DNA of 60,512 bases. It comes from Fischerella muscicola SAG 1427-1 = PCC 73103. Lineage in GTDB: Bacteria > Cyanobacteriota > Cyanobacteriia > Cyanobacteriales > Nostocaceae. The notes under the pieces were generated by a model that saw only the letters and a list, made by a program, of their open reading frames with translations, had not been told where the DNA came from and made no database searches. The stretch is taken from the NCBI RefSeq assembly GCF_000317245.1, contig NZ_AJLJ01000195.1, forward strand, positions 1-60,512, given 5' to 3'. Below, piece after piece: positions 7,160-16,029 of the stretch (its first letter is position 1; each line of letters starts with the position of its first letter). A program made the position numbers and the translations under genes.

Positions 7160-8767
7160 CTAAAAATCTCTGTTCGTCAATTTAATACTATTGTCAAGGA
7201 CGTGAATTTGAGTGCCAGGATAGTAAAACTCTAATATTTTTGCATTCGACCAACCTAATTGAGCTAGATTTTGTGCGCCTGTTTGACTCAAACCAACTCC
7301 GTGTCCCAGCCCACCGCCAACGAAGGCATATCCCCAAAGCCCCGGTTGACCTTTGTTGAGAGGTTGCAGGTAAAATAATGTACTTACCGGAGCAAAAAAG
7401 GCACTACGAACTTCATCTTTGTATAGGTAAAATGTGCCGATTTCTGTGTCAACAGCTAGTTTGAGAATACGTCCGCTTCTGCTGCGTTCTACTACTTTCA
7501 TCCCCTTGATGGTTTTAAATTTAGCATAAGGGCTATTTTTTACCTTCAGAAATTTTTGTAAACCTTTGGTGATATCTTCTAGTTTGGTTTCTCTACGCCA
7601 CCGAAACAGATCCCACTCGCTTTCATTAAACCCCTTTTTCAGGTTGATAAATCGCTGGAAGTTGTTTTCATCTGCGAGATTTTGCCCTGGCAAGTTCCAA
7701 ATATTGCTGGGAGAATCAATTATGGGTTGCAGATAAGGACGATCATCTCCATTCCAAACGTCGCTGAAAGCAGCTGTCACACCGCCAGTGGTAGAAGAAT
7801 AAAGGGCGTCTACCAACTCGTCATGATAGGTCAGCACCATACCTCGTGTCGTAGCGATCGCCTGATCTGTAGCGGCAGTGGCTCCTTTTAATCCATAATA
7901 AACTTGACAGTGTGTGTCAGCGCATAATTGATACCCGTCTGCTTCAAATCTATGTATATTTCGCAGAGCATAAGTACGAGCAATAATCGCCTGTGCTTCC
8001 ATTGAGGCTTTTGGGGCTTTTGTACCTATTTCATAGGGTACTACTCCACGTAAGTATGTTTCTAAAGGTACTATATTCACTAAAGTATAAGTACCATAAG
8101 CATTTGATTGTAACTGTAAGCTGCCAGCGTAAAGTCGGGCATTCTGTGGTTTATTAGTTTCGTTTACCTGAATTAAATTCTTATTGCTGGTTATTTCTAA
8201 ATTGTCATCACTGTAACGTTTGCCATCTATTACCCAGCTCACTTGTGGTATTGTTGGCGGAGTTTTAGTATCAATCAGCACTTTAGATTTGCCAGCAGCT
8301 TGCAAGCTTTCTAATAGTAAGCGACGTAGCAAAGGAGTGCTGTAAACATCCCGTTTTGCCCATATTTGCCAACGTTCTGGTTGAGTGATTTCTACTTCTA
8401 TACCCTTGGAGCGCCAATTTTTCGCACTATCTTCAGCTGTTTCATAAGTCCGGTAGGTTCCCAGCACCACCCGTTCCTCAACTGCTGGTTCCACTAAAGG
8501 TTGCATCGTCACTTCTAATTTGATTGGTTTATTTGTAACCAGAGTTTGCTGCCGGTTATTACCTTTTTGGAATTTTAACTGTAAGCGATCGCCCTCTGTG
8601 GGTTCAAGTAGCAACTGTTCTTTGGGATTATCTCCAAAGCGCTGCACAATCCCAACTCGCAGTTCTACATCATTTGCTAATCCTTGAGGACGCGATGCCG
8701 CTGTCAAGCCCAATAAACAAAATGTTGTCAGTACAGTATACGAACAACGCCAGAGCGATATTTTCAT
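7160..8767 (-). CDS. SpoIID/LytB-domain protein, exported
   Basis: 535 residues. A hydrophobic N-terminal stretch (YTVLTTFCLLGLTAA) looks like a signal peptide or membrane anchor. Residues about 210-500 form a SpoIID/LytB domain: IVPLETYLRGVVPYEIG, ASMEAQAIIARTYALRN, CADTHCQVYYG, TTGGVTAAFSDVWNGDDRPYL and the C-terminal GHGVGLSQTGAQNLAQLG. SpoIID is a lytic transglycosylase acting on denuded glycan strands in endospore formers. Cyanobacteria do not sporulate that way, so a role in peptidoglycan remodelling is inferred. The N-terminal part (about 30-170) may hold a SPOR-like region (VLGTYRTYETAEDSAKNWRS), which would also fit glycan binding. Confidence 0.85.
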   Translation of the reverse strand: MKISLWRCSYTVLTTFCLLGLTAASRPQGLANDVELRVGIVQRFGDNPKEQLLLEPTEGDRLQLKFQKGNNRQQTLVTNKPIKLEVTMQPLVEPAVEERVVLGTYRTYETAEDSAKNWRSKGIEVEITQPERWQIWAKRDVYSTPLLRRLLLESLQAAGKSKVLIDTKTPPTIPQVSWVIDGKRYSDDNLEITSNKNLIQVNETNKPQNARLYAGSLQLQSNAYGTYTLVNIVPLETYLRGVVPYEIGTKAPKASMEAQAIIARTYALRNIHRFEADGYQLCADTHCQVYYGLKGATAATDQAIATTRGMVLTYHDELVDALYSSTTGGVTAAFSDVWNGDDRPYLQPIIDSPSNIWNLPGQNLADENNFQRFINLKKGFNESEWDLFRWRRETKLEDITKGLQKFLKVKNSPYAKFKTIKGMKVVERSRSGRILKLAVDTEIGTFYLYKDEVRSAFFAPVSTLFYLQPLNKGQPGLWGYAFVGGGLGHGVGLSQTGAQNLAQLGWSNAKILEFYYPGTQIHVLDNSIKLTNRDF

Positions 8768-8953
8768 ATAACTAGATCCGCAGGCAGTATCATCTTTATG
8801 AATTAGAAGACGAATTTCCTTTGTAGTGTAGTCGCATTATGAGGTTATTTGGCTATTGATGTTGGCTATATTTTAAACTCTTTTAACAAAATAGTTGCAA
8901 AGTAAACTCATAACGATTATGATTTATATAGATAACTGGGAAACACTTAAGAT

Positions 8954-9217
8954 ATGGTAAGAGTTCAAGAAATACCTTTAAATCAGATCAGGCGACCCTT
9001 GCCACGCCAGAACGATCTCAACAAAGTCCAAGCTTTAATGGAATCAATTAGTGAAATTGGACAGCAAGAACCAATAGACGTGATAGAAGTGGATGGACAA
9101 TTTTATGGCTTTTCTGGCTGCCATCGTTATGAAGCTTGCCAACGTTTAGGCAAAGAAACAATTTTAGCCAGAGTCCGCAAAGCACCCAAAAGTGTGTTAA
9201 TGAAGCATTTAGCATAA
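8954..9217 (+). CDS. srxA: Sulfiredoxin
   Basis: 87 residues. ATP-dependent reduction of the over-oxidised (Cys-SO2H) form of 2-Cys peroxiredoxins. It has the ParB/Srx fold, with the family signature FSGCHRYEACQRLG holding the catalytic Cys and phosphate-binding His-Arg, plus IGQQEPIDV upstream. Length is typical of cyanobacterial Srx. The next gene, 114 nt downstream on the same strand, is dps, so the pair looks like an oxidative-stress unit. ParB-like DNA binding is excluded by the GCHR signature and small size. Confidence 0.9.
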   Translation: MVRVQEIPLNQIRRPLPRQNDLNKVQALMESISEIGQQEPIDVIEVDGQFYGFSGCHRYEACQRLGKETILARVRKAPKSVLMKHLA

Positions 9218-9331
9218 TAGTCATTTGTCCTACTCTTCCTTGAAGCCAAAGAAGGCGCGTCTAAGTCATTAGTCATTGGCATCAACAAATGAACAATAAT
9301 TAATGACCAATCACTAAACCAGGAGAAAACT

Positions 9332-9811
9332 ATGCAATCTCTACCAGTAAACATCGGTATTGACGAAACCAACAGAGCAAAAATTGCCGAAGGCTTGTCT
9401 CGTTTACTAGCTGATACCTACACCCTGTATCTAAAAACTCATAATTTTCATTGGAACGTCACCGGGCCAATGTTCCAAACATTGCATCTGATGTTTGAGC
9501 AACAATATACAGAACTGGCCTTGGCAGTTGATTTAATTGCTGAGAGAATTAGAGCACTGGGTTATCCTGCACCAGGAACCTACAGCGAATTTGTCAAACT
9601 TAGTTCCATACCAGAAACCTCTGGAGTTCCCAAAGCCACAGACATGATTCGCCTACTAGTAGAAGGACAAGAAGCTGTCGTCAGGACTGCACGCTCTATT
9701 TTTCCGATAGTAGAAGAAGTAAACGACGAACCCACAGCCGACTTGTTAACTCAACGGATGCAAGTACATGAAAAGACAGCTTGGATGTTGAGAAGTTTAC
9801 TAGAAGAATGA
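9332..9811 (+). CDS. dps: Dps-family ferritin-like protein
   Basis: 159 residues. Dps dodecamers oxidise and store iron using H2O2 and protect DNA. The intersubunit ferroxidase residues are visible in [15 protein letters not shown] (His) and [23 protein letters not shown] (Asp/Glu), followed by [13 protein letters not shown]. Start ATG 9332 is preceded by CAGGAGA. No long Lys-rich N-terminal tail, so DNA binding may be weak. It follows srxA; a transcript could continue into the repeat block downstream. Confidence 0.92.
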   Translation: MQSLPVNIGIDETNRAKIAEGLSRLLADTYTLYLKTHNFHWNVTGPMFQTLHLMFEQQYTELALAVDLIAERIRALGYPAPGTYSEFVKLSSIPETSGVPKATDMIRLLVEGQEAVVRTARSIFPIVEEVNDEPTADLLTQRMQVHEKTAWMLRSLLEE

Positions 9812-9827
9812 GGAACGGGGAAGGTGG

Positions 9828-10062
9828 GGCCCCCTTTGGGGATAAGGGGCAACGGGGACAAGGGGGACAAGACAAGTCAAAAGTCAAAAGTCAAAAGTCA
9901 AAAGTCAAACTTAAGAACTTTTGACTTGTTTGCCCAATGCCCAATGCCCAATGCCCAATCCCTGATGCCCAATGCCCGATGCCCAATGCCCGATGCCCAA
10001 TGCCCAATCCCTGATGCCCAATGCCCGATGCCCAATGCCCGATGCCCAATGCCCGATGCCCA
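9828..10062. repeat. Composite tandem-repeat block (GGGGACAAG, AAAAGTC and CCCAATGCC tracts)
   Basis: Three tracts in sequence: GGGGACAAG-like units (9838-9872), four AAAAGTC units ending in an inverted repeat (CAAGTCAAAAGT ... ACTTTTGACTTG), then about eighteen CCCAATG/CCCGATG units (9931-10062). The 64 bp at 9872-9935 are identical to 31445-31508 inside the megasynthase operon. The frames running through it (CPMPDAQ repeats) are artefacts of the 7/14-bp periodicity. The last ATG of the tract is the probable start of the next gene. Confidence 0.85.
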
Positions 10063-10713
10063 ATGCCCCAAACTGATTTCACTCAAAAGTTACAAGATTT
10101 AATGCAACGGGTAGGTGTTTCTAGTTATAAAACACTGAGTCGTGCTGCTGGCGTTTCAGAACGACAAATTTTGCGGCTGCGACGGTTGGGAGTTGAGCAG
10201 ATGCGTGTAGATGTAATGCTCAAGCTGTCGCAGGTACTCCAGATTTCATTACAGGAATTAGTGGCAACTTTTTCTGGGCAAGAATTATTACCAAATAAAG
10301 CCGCATCTGAAGAATTATCACAACAAATCACAGACTTAAAGACAGAGTACGATCGCCTGCAATTACAACTACAACAGCAGCGCTTGAGTTTGCAGCAAGA
10401 GTTCCAGCAGTCAAGTTTACAACTGCTGGAATCTTTATTATTGCAGTTTCCTACAGCAGCTCAGAAAGCACGAGAAAATCCTCAGCTAAGTGCTGTCAAC
10501 ATTGTGCCATTGGTACAAAAACCGCTAGAAAGACTTTTGCAGAATTGGGGAATAGAAGCGATCGCATCTGTTGGAGCAGAAATACCCTACGATCCTCAGC
10601 TACATCAATTGCTCGATGGTACTGCACAACCAGGAGATCTTGTCAGAGTACGCTACATTGGTTATCGCCAAGGTGACAAGTTACTTTATCGAGCCAAGGT
10701 AAGTCCCCTGTAA
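10063..10713 (+). CDS. HTH-domain protein with C-terminal GrpE-like domain
   Basis: 216 residues from ATG 10063 ([18 protein letters not shown]). Residues about 5-65 form a Cro/CI-type helix-turn-helix ([37 protein letters not shown]). Residues about 85-125 are a Gln-rich coiled coil ([15 protein letters not shown]). The C-terminus ([40 protein letters not shown]) resembles the GrpE beta domain that contacts DnaK, and related cyanobacterial proteins carry the GrpE label. A DnaK-linked regulator is inference. The start codon lies in the last unit of a repeat tract, so the natural 5' end may have been replaced; an upstream in-frame ATG at 10021 only adds repeat-encoded residues. Confidence 0.75.
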   Translation: MPQTDFTQKLQDLMQRVGVSSYKTLSRAAGVSERQILRLRRLGVEQMRVDVMLKLSQVLQISLQELVATFSGQELLPNKAASEELSQQITDLKTEYDRLQLQLQQQRLSLQQEFQQSSLQLLESLLLQFPTAAQKARENPQLSAVNIVPLVQKPLERLLQNWGIEAIASVGAEIPYDPQLHQLLDGTAQPGDLVRVRYIGYRQGDKLLYRAKVSPL

Positions 10714-10930
10714 ACAACAGAAAAATATGCCTACTGTTGATACGTAGAAAATTCCGGGAATACTAACACTAATAAGACGTTAATCCCTCTAAGACAAATA
10801 AGTATTTTAGCAGACAATTTCATAGATATTATTTTGGGTGTAATACTTGAATATGGCAACAAACATTCTTACCAATTATACTTGGTAATATCATGCTAAA
10901 TTTAGGACATTATTCTAATAGTAGGAAATA

Positions 10931-11266
10931 ATGATTAATTCAGTCAAAGTTATTCAAGTAGACGGAATTCTAGATGCTACTAAATCACAGGAGTTTCGCG
11001 ACAAAATTACCACAGAGCTAGAAAGTGGTGCAAAAACTGTATTAGTTGATTTTAAAGATGTGACGTTTATGGATAGTTCTGGTCTTGGTGCTTTAGTATT
11101 AGCTTTTAAAGCTTTGCGAGCAGTTAATACCAGGCTGGTTATATGTTCTATTAATGAACAGATTAGAATTTTATTTGAACTGACAGGCATGGACAAGGTT
11201 TTTGAAATTTTTGCCAATCAAGATGAATTTCATAAATATATTAATAGCCAAGAAAATATGAATTAA
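10931..11266 (+). CDS. STAS-domain anti-sigma-factor antagonist
   Basis: 111 residues, SpoIIAA/RsbV type. It would bind a partner-switching kinase/anti-sigma factor when unphosphorylated. The phosphorylation loop FMDSSGLGALV is intact, with the likely Ser at 49. RBS GTAGGAAATA precedes ATG 10931. The convergent neighbour is a response-regulator/PP2C phosphatase, the class of enzyme that dephosphorylates such proteins, so the two probably form one switch. No RsbW-like kinase is in the window. Confidence 0.88.
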   Translation: MINSVKVIQVDGILDATKSQEFRDKITTELESGAKTVLVDFKDVTFMDSSGLGALVLAFKALRAVNTRLVICSINEQIRILFELTGMDKVFEIFANQDEFHKYINSQENMN

Positions 11267-11369
11267 GTTATCAATTAGTTTCAGGATGAAGAATAGGATT
11301 TTATATTATAAGTTTTATAAAATATTATTTTATTAAATAAAATCAATCGATATTTTTGAATTTAAAAAT

Positions 11370-12506
11370 TTAATTAAAATTAACTTGTAGTATAGATAAA
11401 TCATCATCGAAAACTTCTTGTGGATTCACAGCAATTAATTGTTGGATAATATGGTTAACTTGGCAACCTACAGGATGCTGTAGCCGAACTAGCATTTTGA
11501 TAAAAGCATCTAAACCCCAAAGCGTACCATCAGATTTGGTGATTTCGTAGGCACCGTCACTAAAAATATAAAGAGTACTATTTTTTTCTATATTGCAAAA
11601 ACCATCAGCATATTTTACCTGTGGAAACATTCCGACTGGCATACCTGGAGTTCTCAAAAGTTGAACTTCGTTAGGATTGGTCGATGTAGGAGATAATAAA
11701 ATTGCAGGTGGATGACCTGCACTAGAGTAAATTAATCGACGCTGCACACGATTATAAACACCGTACCAAATAGTAAAGTATTTATCATTTTGGTAATTCA
11801 TCTGAAAAGTATCATTTAATGCTCTTAATACCTCACTTGGTTGATAATAATTCAGACCTTTAAGAGCGCGCGATCGCAGTAAATTGAATACAGAAATTGA
11901 AGGCAGAGTCGCTCTGAGTCCATGTCCGGCAGTATCTAATAAATAAATTGCCAGATAATCAGGATCAAGCCAGTAATAATCTAAACAATCACCCCCTAGT
12001 TGCCGTGAGGGAATAAAGCAAAAATCAATACTAAACGGTTTGGTCATTGGAGAAGGAAGCAGCGATCGCACATAGTCTGCTGCTTCTGCCAACTCAGTCT
12101 CTAACATTAGTTTTTGAGTTTGCAAATCTCGACTTAACTGATGCAGACGTAATCCTGCTCTCACCCGTGCTTGTAATTCATTATGCTCGATTGGTTTAGT
12201 AATAAAGTCATCAGCGCCAGCATCTAAACCTTTAACGCGATCAGCGATCGAATCGAGAGATGTTAACAGAATGAAAAATGTAGTGGATAATTTGGGATCT
12301 GCTTTGATGCGCTGGCAAACTTCTAGTCCACTCATTCCTGGCATAATCCAATCACAAATAATCAATGCAGGATTGCCAATAGAAGCCTGTTTAATTCCTT
12401 CCTCACCGTTGTTAACAGCAACAACCTTATAACCCTGTCTTTCCAGCATTCTTTTCAGCAGTATCTGAACTGCTGGATCATCGTCAATTACTAGAATTTG
12501 AAACAT
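11370..12506 (-). CDS. Response regulator with PP2C (SpoIIE/RsbU) phosphatase output
   Basis: 378 residues. An N-terminal receiver (1-120) has the phospho-acceptor Asp52 in IICDWIMPGMSG and the conserved Lys in DFITKPIE. A short coiled coil (about 125-150) leads to a SpoIIE-type PP2M phosphatase (about 165-378) with metal-binding motifs GGDCLDYYW, DTAGHGLRA, SAGHPPAILL, FSDGAYE and DDDLSIL. Phosphorelay input would control dephosphorylation of a STAS protein, likely the one at 10931-11266. Its sensor kinase is not nearby. The upstream region is a repeat block, so the promoter is unclear. Confidence 0.92.
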   Translation of the reverse strand: MFQILVIDDDPAVQILLKRMLERQGYKVVAVNNGEEGIKQASIGNPALIICDWIMPGMSGLEVCQRIKADPKLSTTFFILLTSLDSIADRVKGLDAGADDFITKPIEHNELQARVRAGLRLHQLSRDLQTQKLMLETELAEAADYVRSLLPSPMTKPFSIDFCFIPSRQLGGDCLDYYWLDPDYLAIYLLDTAGHGLRATLPSISVFNLLRSRALKGLNYYQPSEVLRALNDTFQMNYQNDKYFTIWYGVYNRVQRRLIYSSAGHPPAILLSPTSTNPNEVQLLRTPGMPVGMFPQVKYADGFCNIEKNSTLYIFSDGAYEITKSDGTLWGLDAFIKMLVRLQHPVGCQVNHIIQQLIAVNPQEVFDDDLSILQVNFN

Positions 12507-12535
12507 AGGCTAAGAAGGCAATAGGCAAGGATAGG

Positions 12536-12680
12536 GGATTGGAAGGGAGACAAGGGAGATAAGGGAGATAAGGGAGACAAGGGAGACAAGGGAGACAAGG
12601 GAGACAAGGGAGAATGATTTAACAAGTCTCTTCCCAATGCCCGATGCCCCATGCCCGATGCCCCATGCCCCACACCCCTT
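12536..12680. repeat. GGGAGACAA / GGGAGATAA tandem repeats followed by CCCCATGCCCGATG tract
   Basis: About eight 9-bp units (GGGAGACAA, GGGAGATAA) run from 12545 to about 12612, then ATGCCC(C/G)AT units to 12670. These are the same families as in the block at 9828 and the in-frame insertion at 25316. They lie between two minus-strand genes. Confidence 0.85.
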
Positions 12681-12681
12681 A

Positions 12682-13467
12682 CTATAGCGGCGATACTGGG
12701 TTAAGCCAAAAAAGGATAGTACGCTTGAGCTGCTGTAGGTCACGATATACTTCTTGTTTGAACCATTGTCCGATCGCATCCAAGGGGTTAAAGTCTTCAC
12801 CAGTTTGCCATTTAACATCTTGTCCTAATGGCGTGAGGTGATTTCCTTGGAGTGTTTGTGTTGCCACCATTTCTCCAAAGCGCTGTTGAAGTAGTTTAGC
12901 TAAAGGTGCTGATTGGTCAATCGTATCATTGTTAAATTTAATTAATAAGTTACGACGGACACTATAATTTTCCTGTATTAACTGCTTGGTTTCTAAGGGT
13001 GAAGGAGTAAATTCAACAGCAAAATTAGAATTAAACTTAAATGTGGAATTAAACTGTTCTATTAAAGGAATTGCATCTCGTGCTGCATAATTGTTGAAAG
13101 AGATGAGAATATTACCAGCACGTTCTACCGGAAAAAGACTACCAATCAGTAAATGCAGTTTGCATCCCATGCTGTGTCCAAGTCCATAAACAGGAAGATA
13201 TTTTTTACCTAGTATTTCTCTGTCCTCTAAGCGTAGTAAGGTACGTTCAAAGTTGAGAAGGGCAAGTTTTGCGATCGCTGTATGATCGAGAGTATTTACG
13301 AACGGTGTAGCAACAATCACAAAGCCTTTATCTGCTATATTTTCCAATAACAAACGGTAAGTAATGTGTGGTGCTGTAGCTACAAAAGCACCACCGAGGA
13401 AATGAATTATACCCGTAGGTTTTGGGGGAATCAACACCCAGTTACCAGAGATTTCTTTCCATTCCAT
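12682..13467 (-). CDS. DUF1350 family protein, alpha/beta-hydrolase-like
   Basis: 261 residues. The N-terminal GNWVLIPPKPTGIIHFLGGAF and the nucleophile-elbow-like GLGHSMGCKLHLLIGS are hallmarks of DUF1350, a family of cyanobacteria and plastids. The Ser in GHSMG suggests an esterase/lipase fold. No signal peptide, so cytoplasmic or thylakoid-peripheral. The function of the family is not established. The C-terminal stop lies at the edge of a repeat tract. Confidence 0.8.
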   Translation of the reverse strand: MEWKEISGNWVLIPPKPTGIIHFLGGAFVATAPHITYRLLLENIADKGFVIVATPFVNTLDHTAIAKLALLNFERTLLRLEDREILGKKYLPVYGLGHSMGCKLHLLIGSLFPVERAGNILISFNNYAARDAIPLIEQFNSTFKFNSNFAVEFTPSPLETKQLIQENYSVRRNLLIKFNNDTIDQSAPLAKLLQQRFGEMVATQTLQGNHLTPLGQDVKWQTGEDFNPLDAIGQWFKQEVYRDLQQLKRTILFWLNPVSPL

Positions 13468-13933
13468 GTTGATAAGCGATCGCTAGTTAATTATTTTAGT
13501 TAACACTTTTTTATGGTAAACCTGCTGCCCAACAGGCGTCATCAAAAAGTGAGATTATACTATTTTGGTTTGGATTTTAGATTTTGCGAAAAGTTTGTAG
13601 ACGCTTTGCGTCTACTTGCATGGCGTTAGCGAAGCTCCTCCGAAGGAGGCTCGCAGTTTCAACCCTCTGGATGATTATGCTTGGTGGCGAAGCTGAAAAT
13701 CAATCTCCTCCTCCGTGAGCGTAAGCTCCACTCTAACGAGAAGCCGCCCTACAGGCGTCTACACGCCGTACTCGTGGCTCAAAGCTTTTCAAGACGGATT
13801 GGGAAACTCTTTGGTGCATAAGAGTTTTGTAAGTCCATCTATCGTATTCTTTTTTCAAATTGGTGTACTTATATGATTCTTCCTATAACCCTACACCCAT
13901 GTTCCAGATAATATTCATGTGTTAAAAATAAAA

Positions 13934-13957
13934 ATTCCCGGAGGTGATTCCGGGAAT
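13934..13957 (-). terminator. Intrinsic terminator on the minus strand
   Basis: A perfect 8-bp stem, ATTCCCGG/CCGGGAAT with an 8-nt loop, is followed on the minus strand by TTTTATTTTT. There is no U-run on the plus strand. It implies a minus-strand transcript ending here, although the nearest long minus-strand gene upstream ends 720 nt away. Confidence 0.8.
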
Positions 13958-14017
13958 CCTGTAGTTTGACACTCTTGCACTTGATTTATGATTTCTCTAA
14001 AATACTCGCTTTTAAAT

Positions 14018-14065
14018 CTACACATATGCCAAAATGCCAAAAGCAACCGAGTATTTGGGTAACAT
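14018..14065 (-). CDS. Possible micro-ORF, 15 residues
   Basis: Encodes MLPKYSVAFGILAYV. Too short to trust alone. It is noted because it ends 61 nt before the terminator at 13934-13957 and shares FGILA and 16 bp (TTTTGGCATTTTGGCA) with the micro-ORF at 14256-14330, as if the unit were duplicated. AGGT lies 12 nt before the ATG. It could equally be part of a non-coding RNA. Confidence 0.2.
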   Translation of the reverse strand: MLPKYSVAFGILAYV

Positions 14066-14174
14066 TTATAATTTTTACCTGAAATATTATCTTAGAAAAC
14101 TAAATGCCGTTGATTATATTTCTGTTTTAATTTGAGAATTTAATTCTAACTTTAGTCAAATTCCCAATAAAAGA

Positions 14175-14194
14175 CCCCTGTGGCTAAGCAGGGG
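14175..14194 (-). terminator. Probable intrinsic terminator on the minus strand
   Basis: CCCCTG/CAGGGG 6-bp GC-rich stem with an 8-nt loop, followed on the minus strand by TCTTTTATT. It lies 62 nt downstream of the micro-ORF at 14256-14330. A weaker T-run (AGGAATTTTT) follows on the plus strand. Confidence 0.6.
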
Positions 14195-14255
14195 AGGAAT
14201 TTTTGCAATTCGCGCTAATTTTGTGCAAGAACGGATTGCTAACTTACTGTACTTT

Positions 14256-14330
14256 TTATTCAATCCGAATTGTTGCCAAAATGCCAAAATAAAATCCTAT
14301 TGCTTCCCAAACAATAGCCTTTACCATCAT
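14256..14330 (-). CDS. Possible micro-ORF, 24-residue hydrophobic peptide
   Basis: Translates as MMVKAIVWEAIGFYFGILATIRIE, a single hydrophobic helix of the size of photosynthetic and bioenergetic one-helix subunits, though it matches none I recognise. AGGT lies 6-9 nt upstream of the first ATG. A terminator follows at 14175-14194, and the motif recurs in the micro-ORF at 14018-14065. Real expression is unproven. Confidence 0.3.
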   Translation of the reverse strand: MMVKAIVWEAIGFYFGILATIRIE

Positions 14331-14677
14331 GGATACCTAGATGGATTATGGTTCATTTGTTTAGCAATTTAATCTACCACTACCGCGATCGCCTTCATTG
14401 TTCTCCATAGATGCTCCCTAACGATCCAAGGTTCTTCATTTCCATCTACAGAGAACAATAAGACAAACAGGAAAATAGGACGGTTAATCACAAAAAAATC
14501 TGAAACAAACGCATAAGTTAGTTTGTCTCTATTTCATCAGAATATATAGTCTTTTATTAGAAATACATTGAAAAAAATCACACTAATCTCAGATATTATT
14601 TAGCAGTAAATTTAACACTTAGTCATGGGTGATGAGGTATCAGTAGCTACGAAGTAATTTGACTATATGTATAAAAT

Positions 14678-15445
14678 TTAATGCTGGTTATGTAAACGTT
14701 TCATCTCATGTTGAACATCCAAGGCAATCTGTAAAGCCTCATTTAATAACCTTCCATGTTCACTCGCTTGTTCCGGAACTTGCATAGCTGTTAAAGCAGC
14801 TAAATTATTCATAAATAGTTCAGAATTACGAATAATAAAATTCCGATTTTCTCGCAAAATTCTTTCTGTATTTAAAGCACGTATCAGATCATTTTTTGTG
14901 AGTTGTAATGCTTCTATAACCTTACTTCTTTCTTTGATAGTTACCCCGACATTACCAACTGCTTCTATTTGATCATTTATATCTATTGCTTTAATAACAG
15001 AATTATATTTATCAACATCCATTAATAGTGTCTGAAGGGAAGGTGTAATGTTAGTTTTTAATACTCTATTTTTTTGTTTCCAAATTAGATATAATATTAA
15101 TTGTGTCATAGCAGCACTCAAACTAATACAAATAATAAATAAAAGCCAAGATGGCATGAATAGTTCACTCATAAAACTTTTAGCTAGTACATCAAATGCA
15201 AGATAGCTCACGAATGATATAGTAATGCCGATAAATATCGTAGTAGCCCCCTCTGGGCCTTTTGCTTTATCGATGAAACTTTGGAGTGTTTTCTTGATAG
15301 GGTTAATAATAATTACTAGCTCATCCTTAACAGGTAAATTCGTCAAATATTGTAGTTCACTGAGGCTTATTTCTAAATCTTTTAAATCATTACGCACAGT
15401 TATCAAATCCTTGTTAAGCGTAGTTTCACTAAAATTATATGTCAA
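14678..15445 (-). CDS. Hypothetical protein with two transmembrane helices flanked by coiled coils
   Basis: 255 residues, no family recognised. Helical N-terminus (about 1-75, DLKDLEISLSELQYL). Two TM helices at about 78-100 (TIFIGITISFVSYLAFDV) and 110-132 (WLLFIICISLSAAMTQLILY). Then a long, mostly helical, charged C-terminus (about 140-255). The layout suits a membrane-anchored scaffold or a sensor lacking a recognisable output domain. It is low in GC and stands alone. Nothing in the context points to a function. Confidence 0.6.
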   Translation of the reverse strand: MTYNFSETTLNKDLITVRNDLKDLEISLSELQYLTNLPVKDELVIIINPIKKTLQSFIDKAKGPEGATTIFIGITISFVSYLAFDVLAKSFMSELFMPSWLLFIICISLSAAMTQLILYLIWKQKNRVLKTNITPSLQTLLMDVDKYNSVIKAIDINDQIEAVGNVGVTIKERSKVIEALQLTKNDLIRALNTERILRENRNFIIRNSELFMNNLAALTAMQVPEQASEHGRLLNEALQIALDVQHEMKRLHNQH

Positions 15446-16029
15446 TCAAACTTGTGACAGGTTCACACAATGGCAATTTGACCAAAATAAGGTGTGTGCT
15501 TCTCTCGAATATCTCAGGAAGCTGATAACTATTAATATGTCTGATGCGATCGCATAATTTGAGTGTATTCTACTCAATAGCAAACTGCTATGGTAAATTC
15601 ACAAATACATTATGTTATGAGATAAGCGATCGCTGCAAAAGCAATAGATCCCTGGAAAATCCTGTAAGTATGCAACCTACACCAGACTCGCTCACCACAT
15701 GCAGCCAGTAGCACAGGTATAGAAAGCGATCGCACCAACATCGTAATCACTCTCCAGCAAAAAAAGACCCAGCAGTACTGGGTTCATCGATTGAAAAGCT
15801 GAAACCGGAAAAATTTAGTAAATAAAAATAAATATATGCAAAGATCATGCTGATACTTGAAGCTGCTTAATAACCTGATTCAAAAGGCTAAAGCCGCTTA
15901 ATACGCTTTGATTGAGTACTCAGACACTATTAGTTATAATTACACAGATTACACAGATTTTTCCTGTGTTCCCTGTTTTCTGTTAAGAGTTCCCTATCTC
16001 CACGAATGAATTTAATTTTGTCCAACTAC
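15446..16029. other. Intergenic region, 584 bp
   Basis: No gene seen. Contains several HIP1-type GCGATCGC sites and the terminator at 15767-15783. The remainder is AT-rich. Confidence 0.5.
15767..15783 (-). terminator. Intrinsic terminator for the cysC-TPR transcript
   Basis: ACCCAG/CTGGGT stem with a 5-nt loop is followed on the minus strand by CTTTTTTTGC. It lies 247 nt past the TPR gene stop and is the first good minus-strand terminator downstream of it. Confidence 0.65.

Larger units (their letters stand above)
13468..14677. other. 1.2-kb intergenic region with repeats, two terminators and two tiny ORFs
   Basis: The part nearest the DUF1350 gene (13560-13830) is dispersed-repeat sequence with small palindromes (GTAGACGCTTTGCGTCTAC, CTCCTCCGAAGGAGGC). 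The rest holds two minus-strand intrinsic terminators (13934-13957, 14175-14194), each just downstream of a tiny ORF ending in FGILA-type sequence (14018-14065, 14256-14330). The remainder (14331-14677) is AT-rich with no gene seen. Confidence 0.6.

Noticed and set aside
8954..9217. ParB-like partition protein
   Set aside because: The FSGCHR signature and 87-residue size mark sulfiredoxin.
9931..10062. Possible CRISPR array
   Set aside because: Units are contiguous 7/14-bp repeats with no unique spacers; the same holds for 3921-4180.
9824..10102. ORFs reading CPMPDAQ or HWASGIG repeats
   Set aside because: Artefacts of the CCCAATG/CCCGATG tandem tract; all frames look alike.
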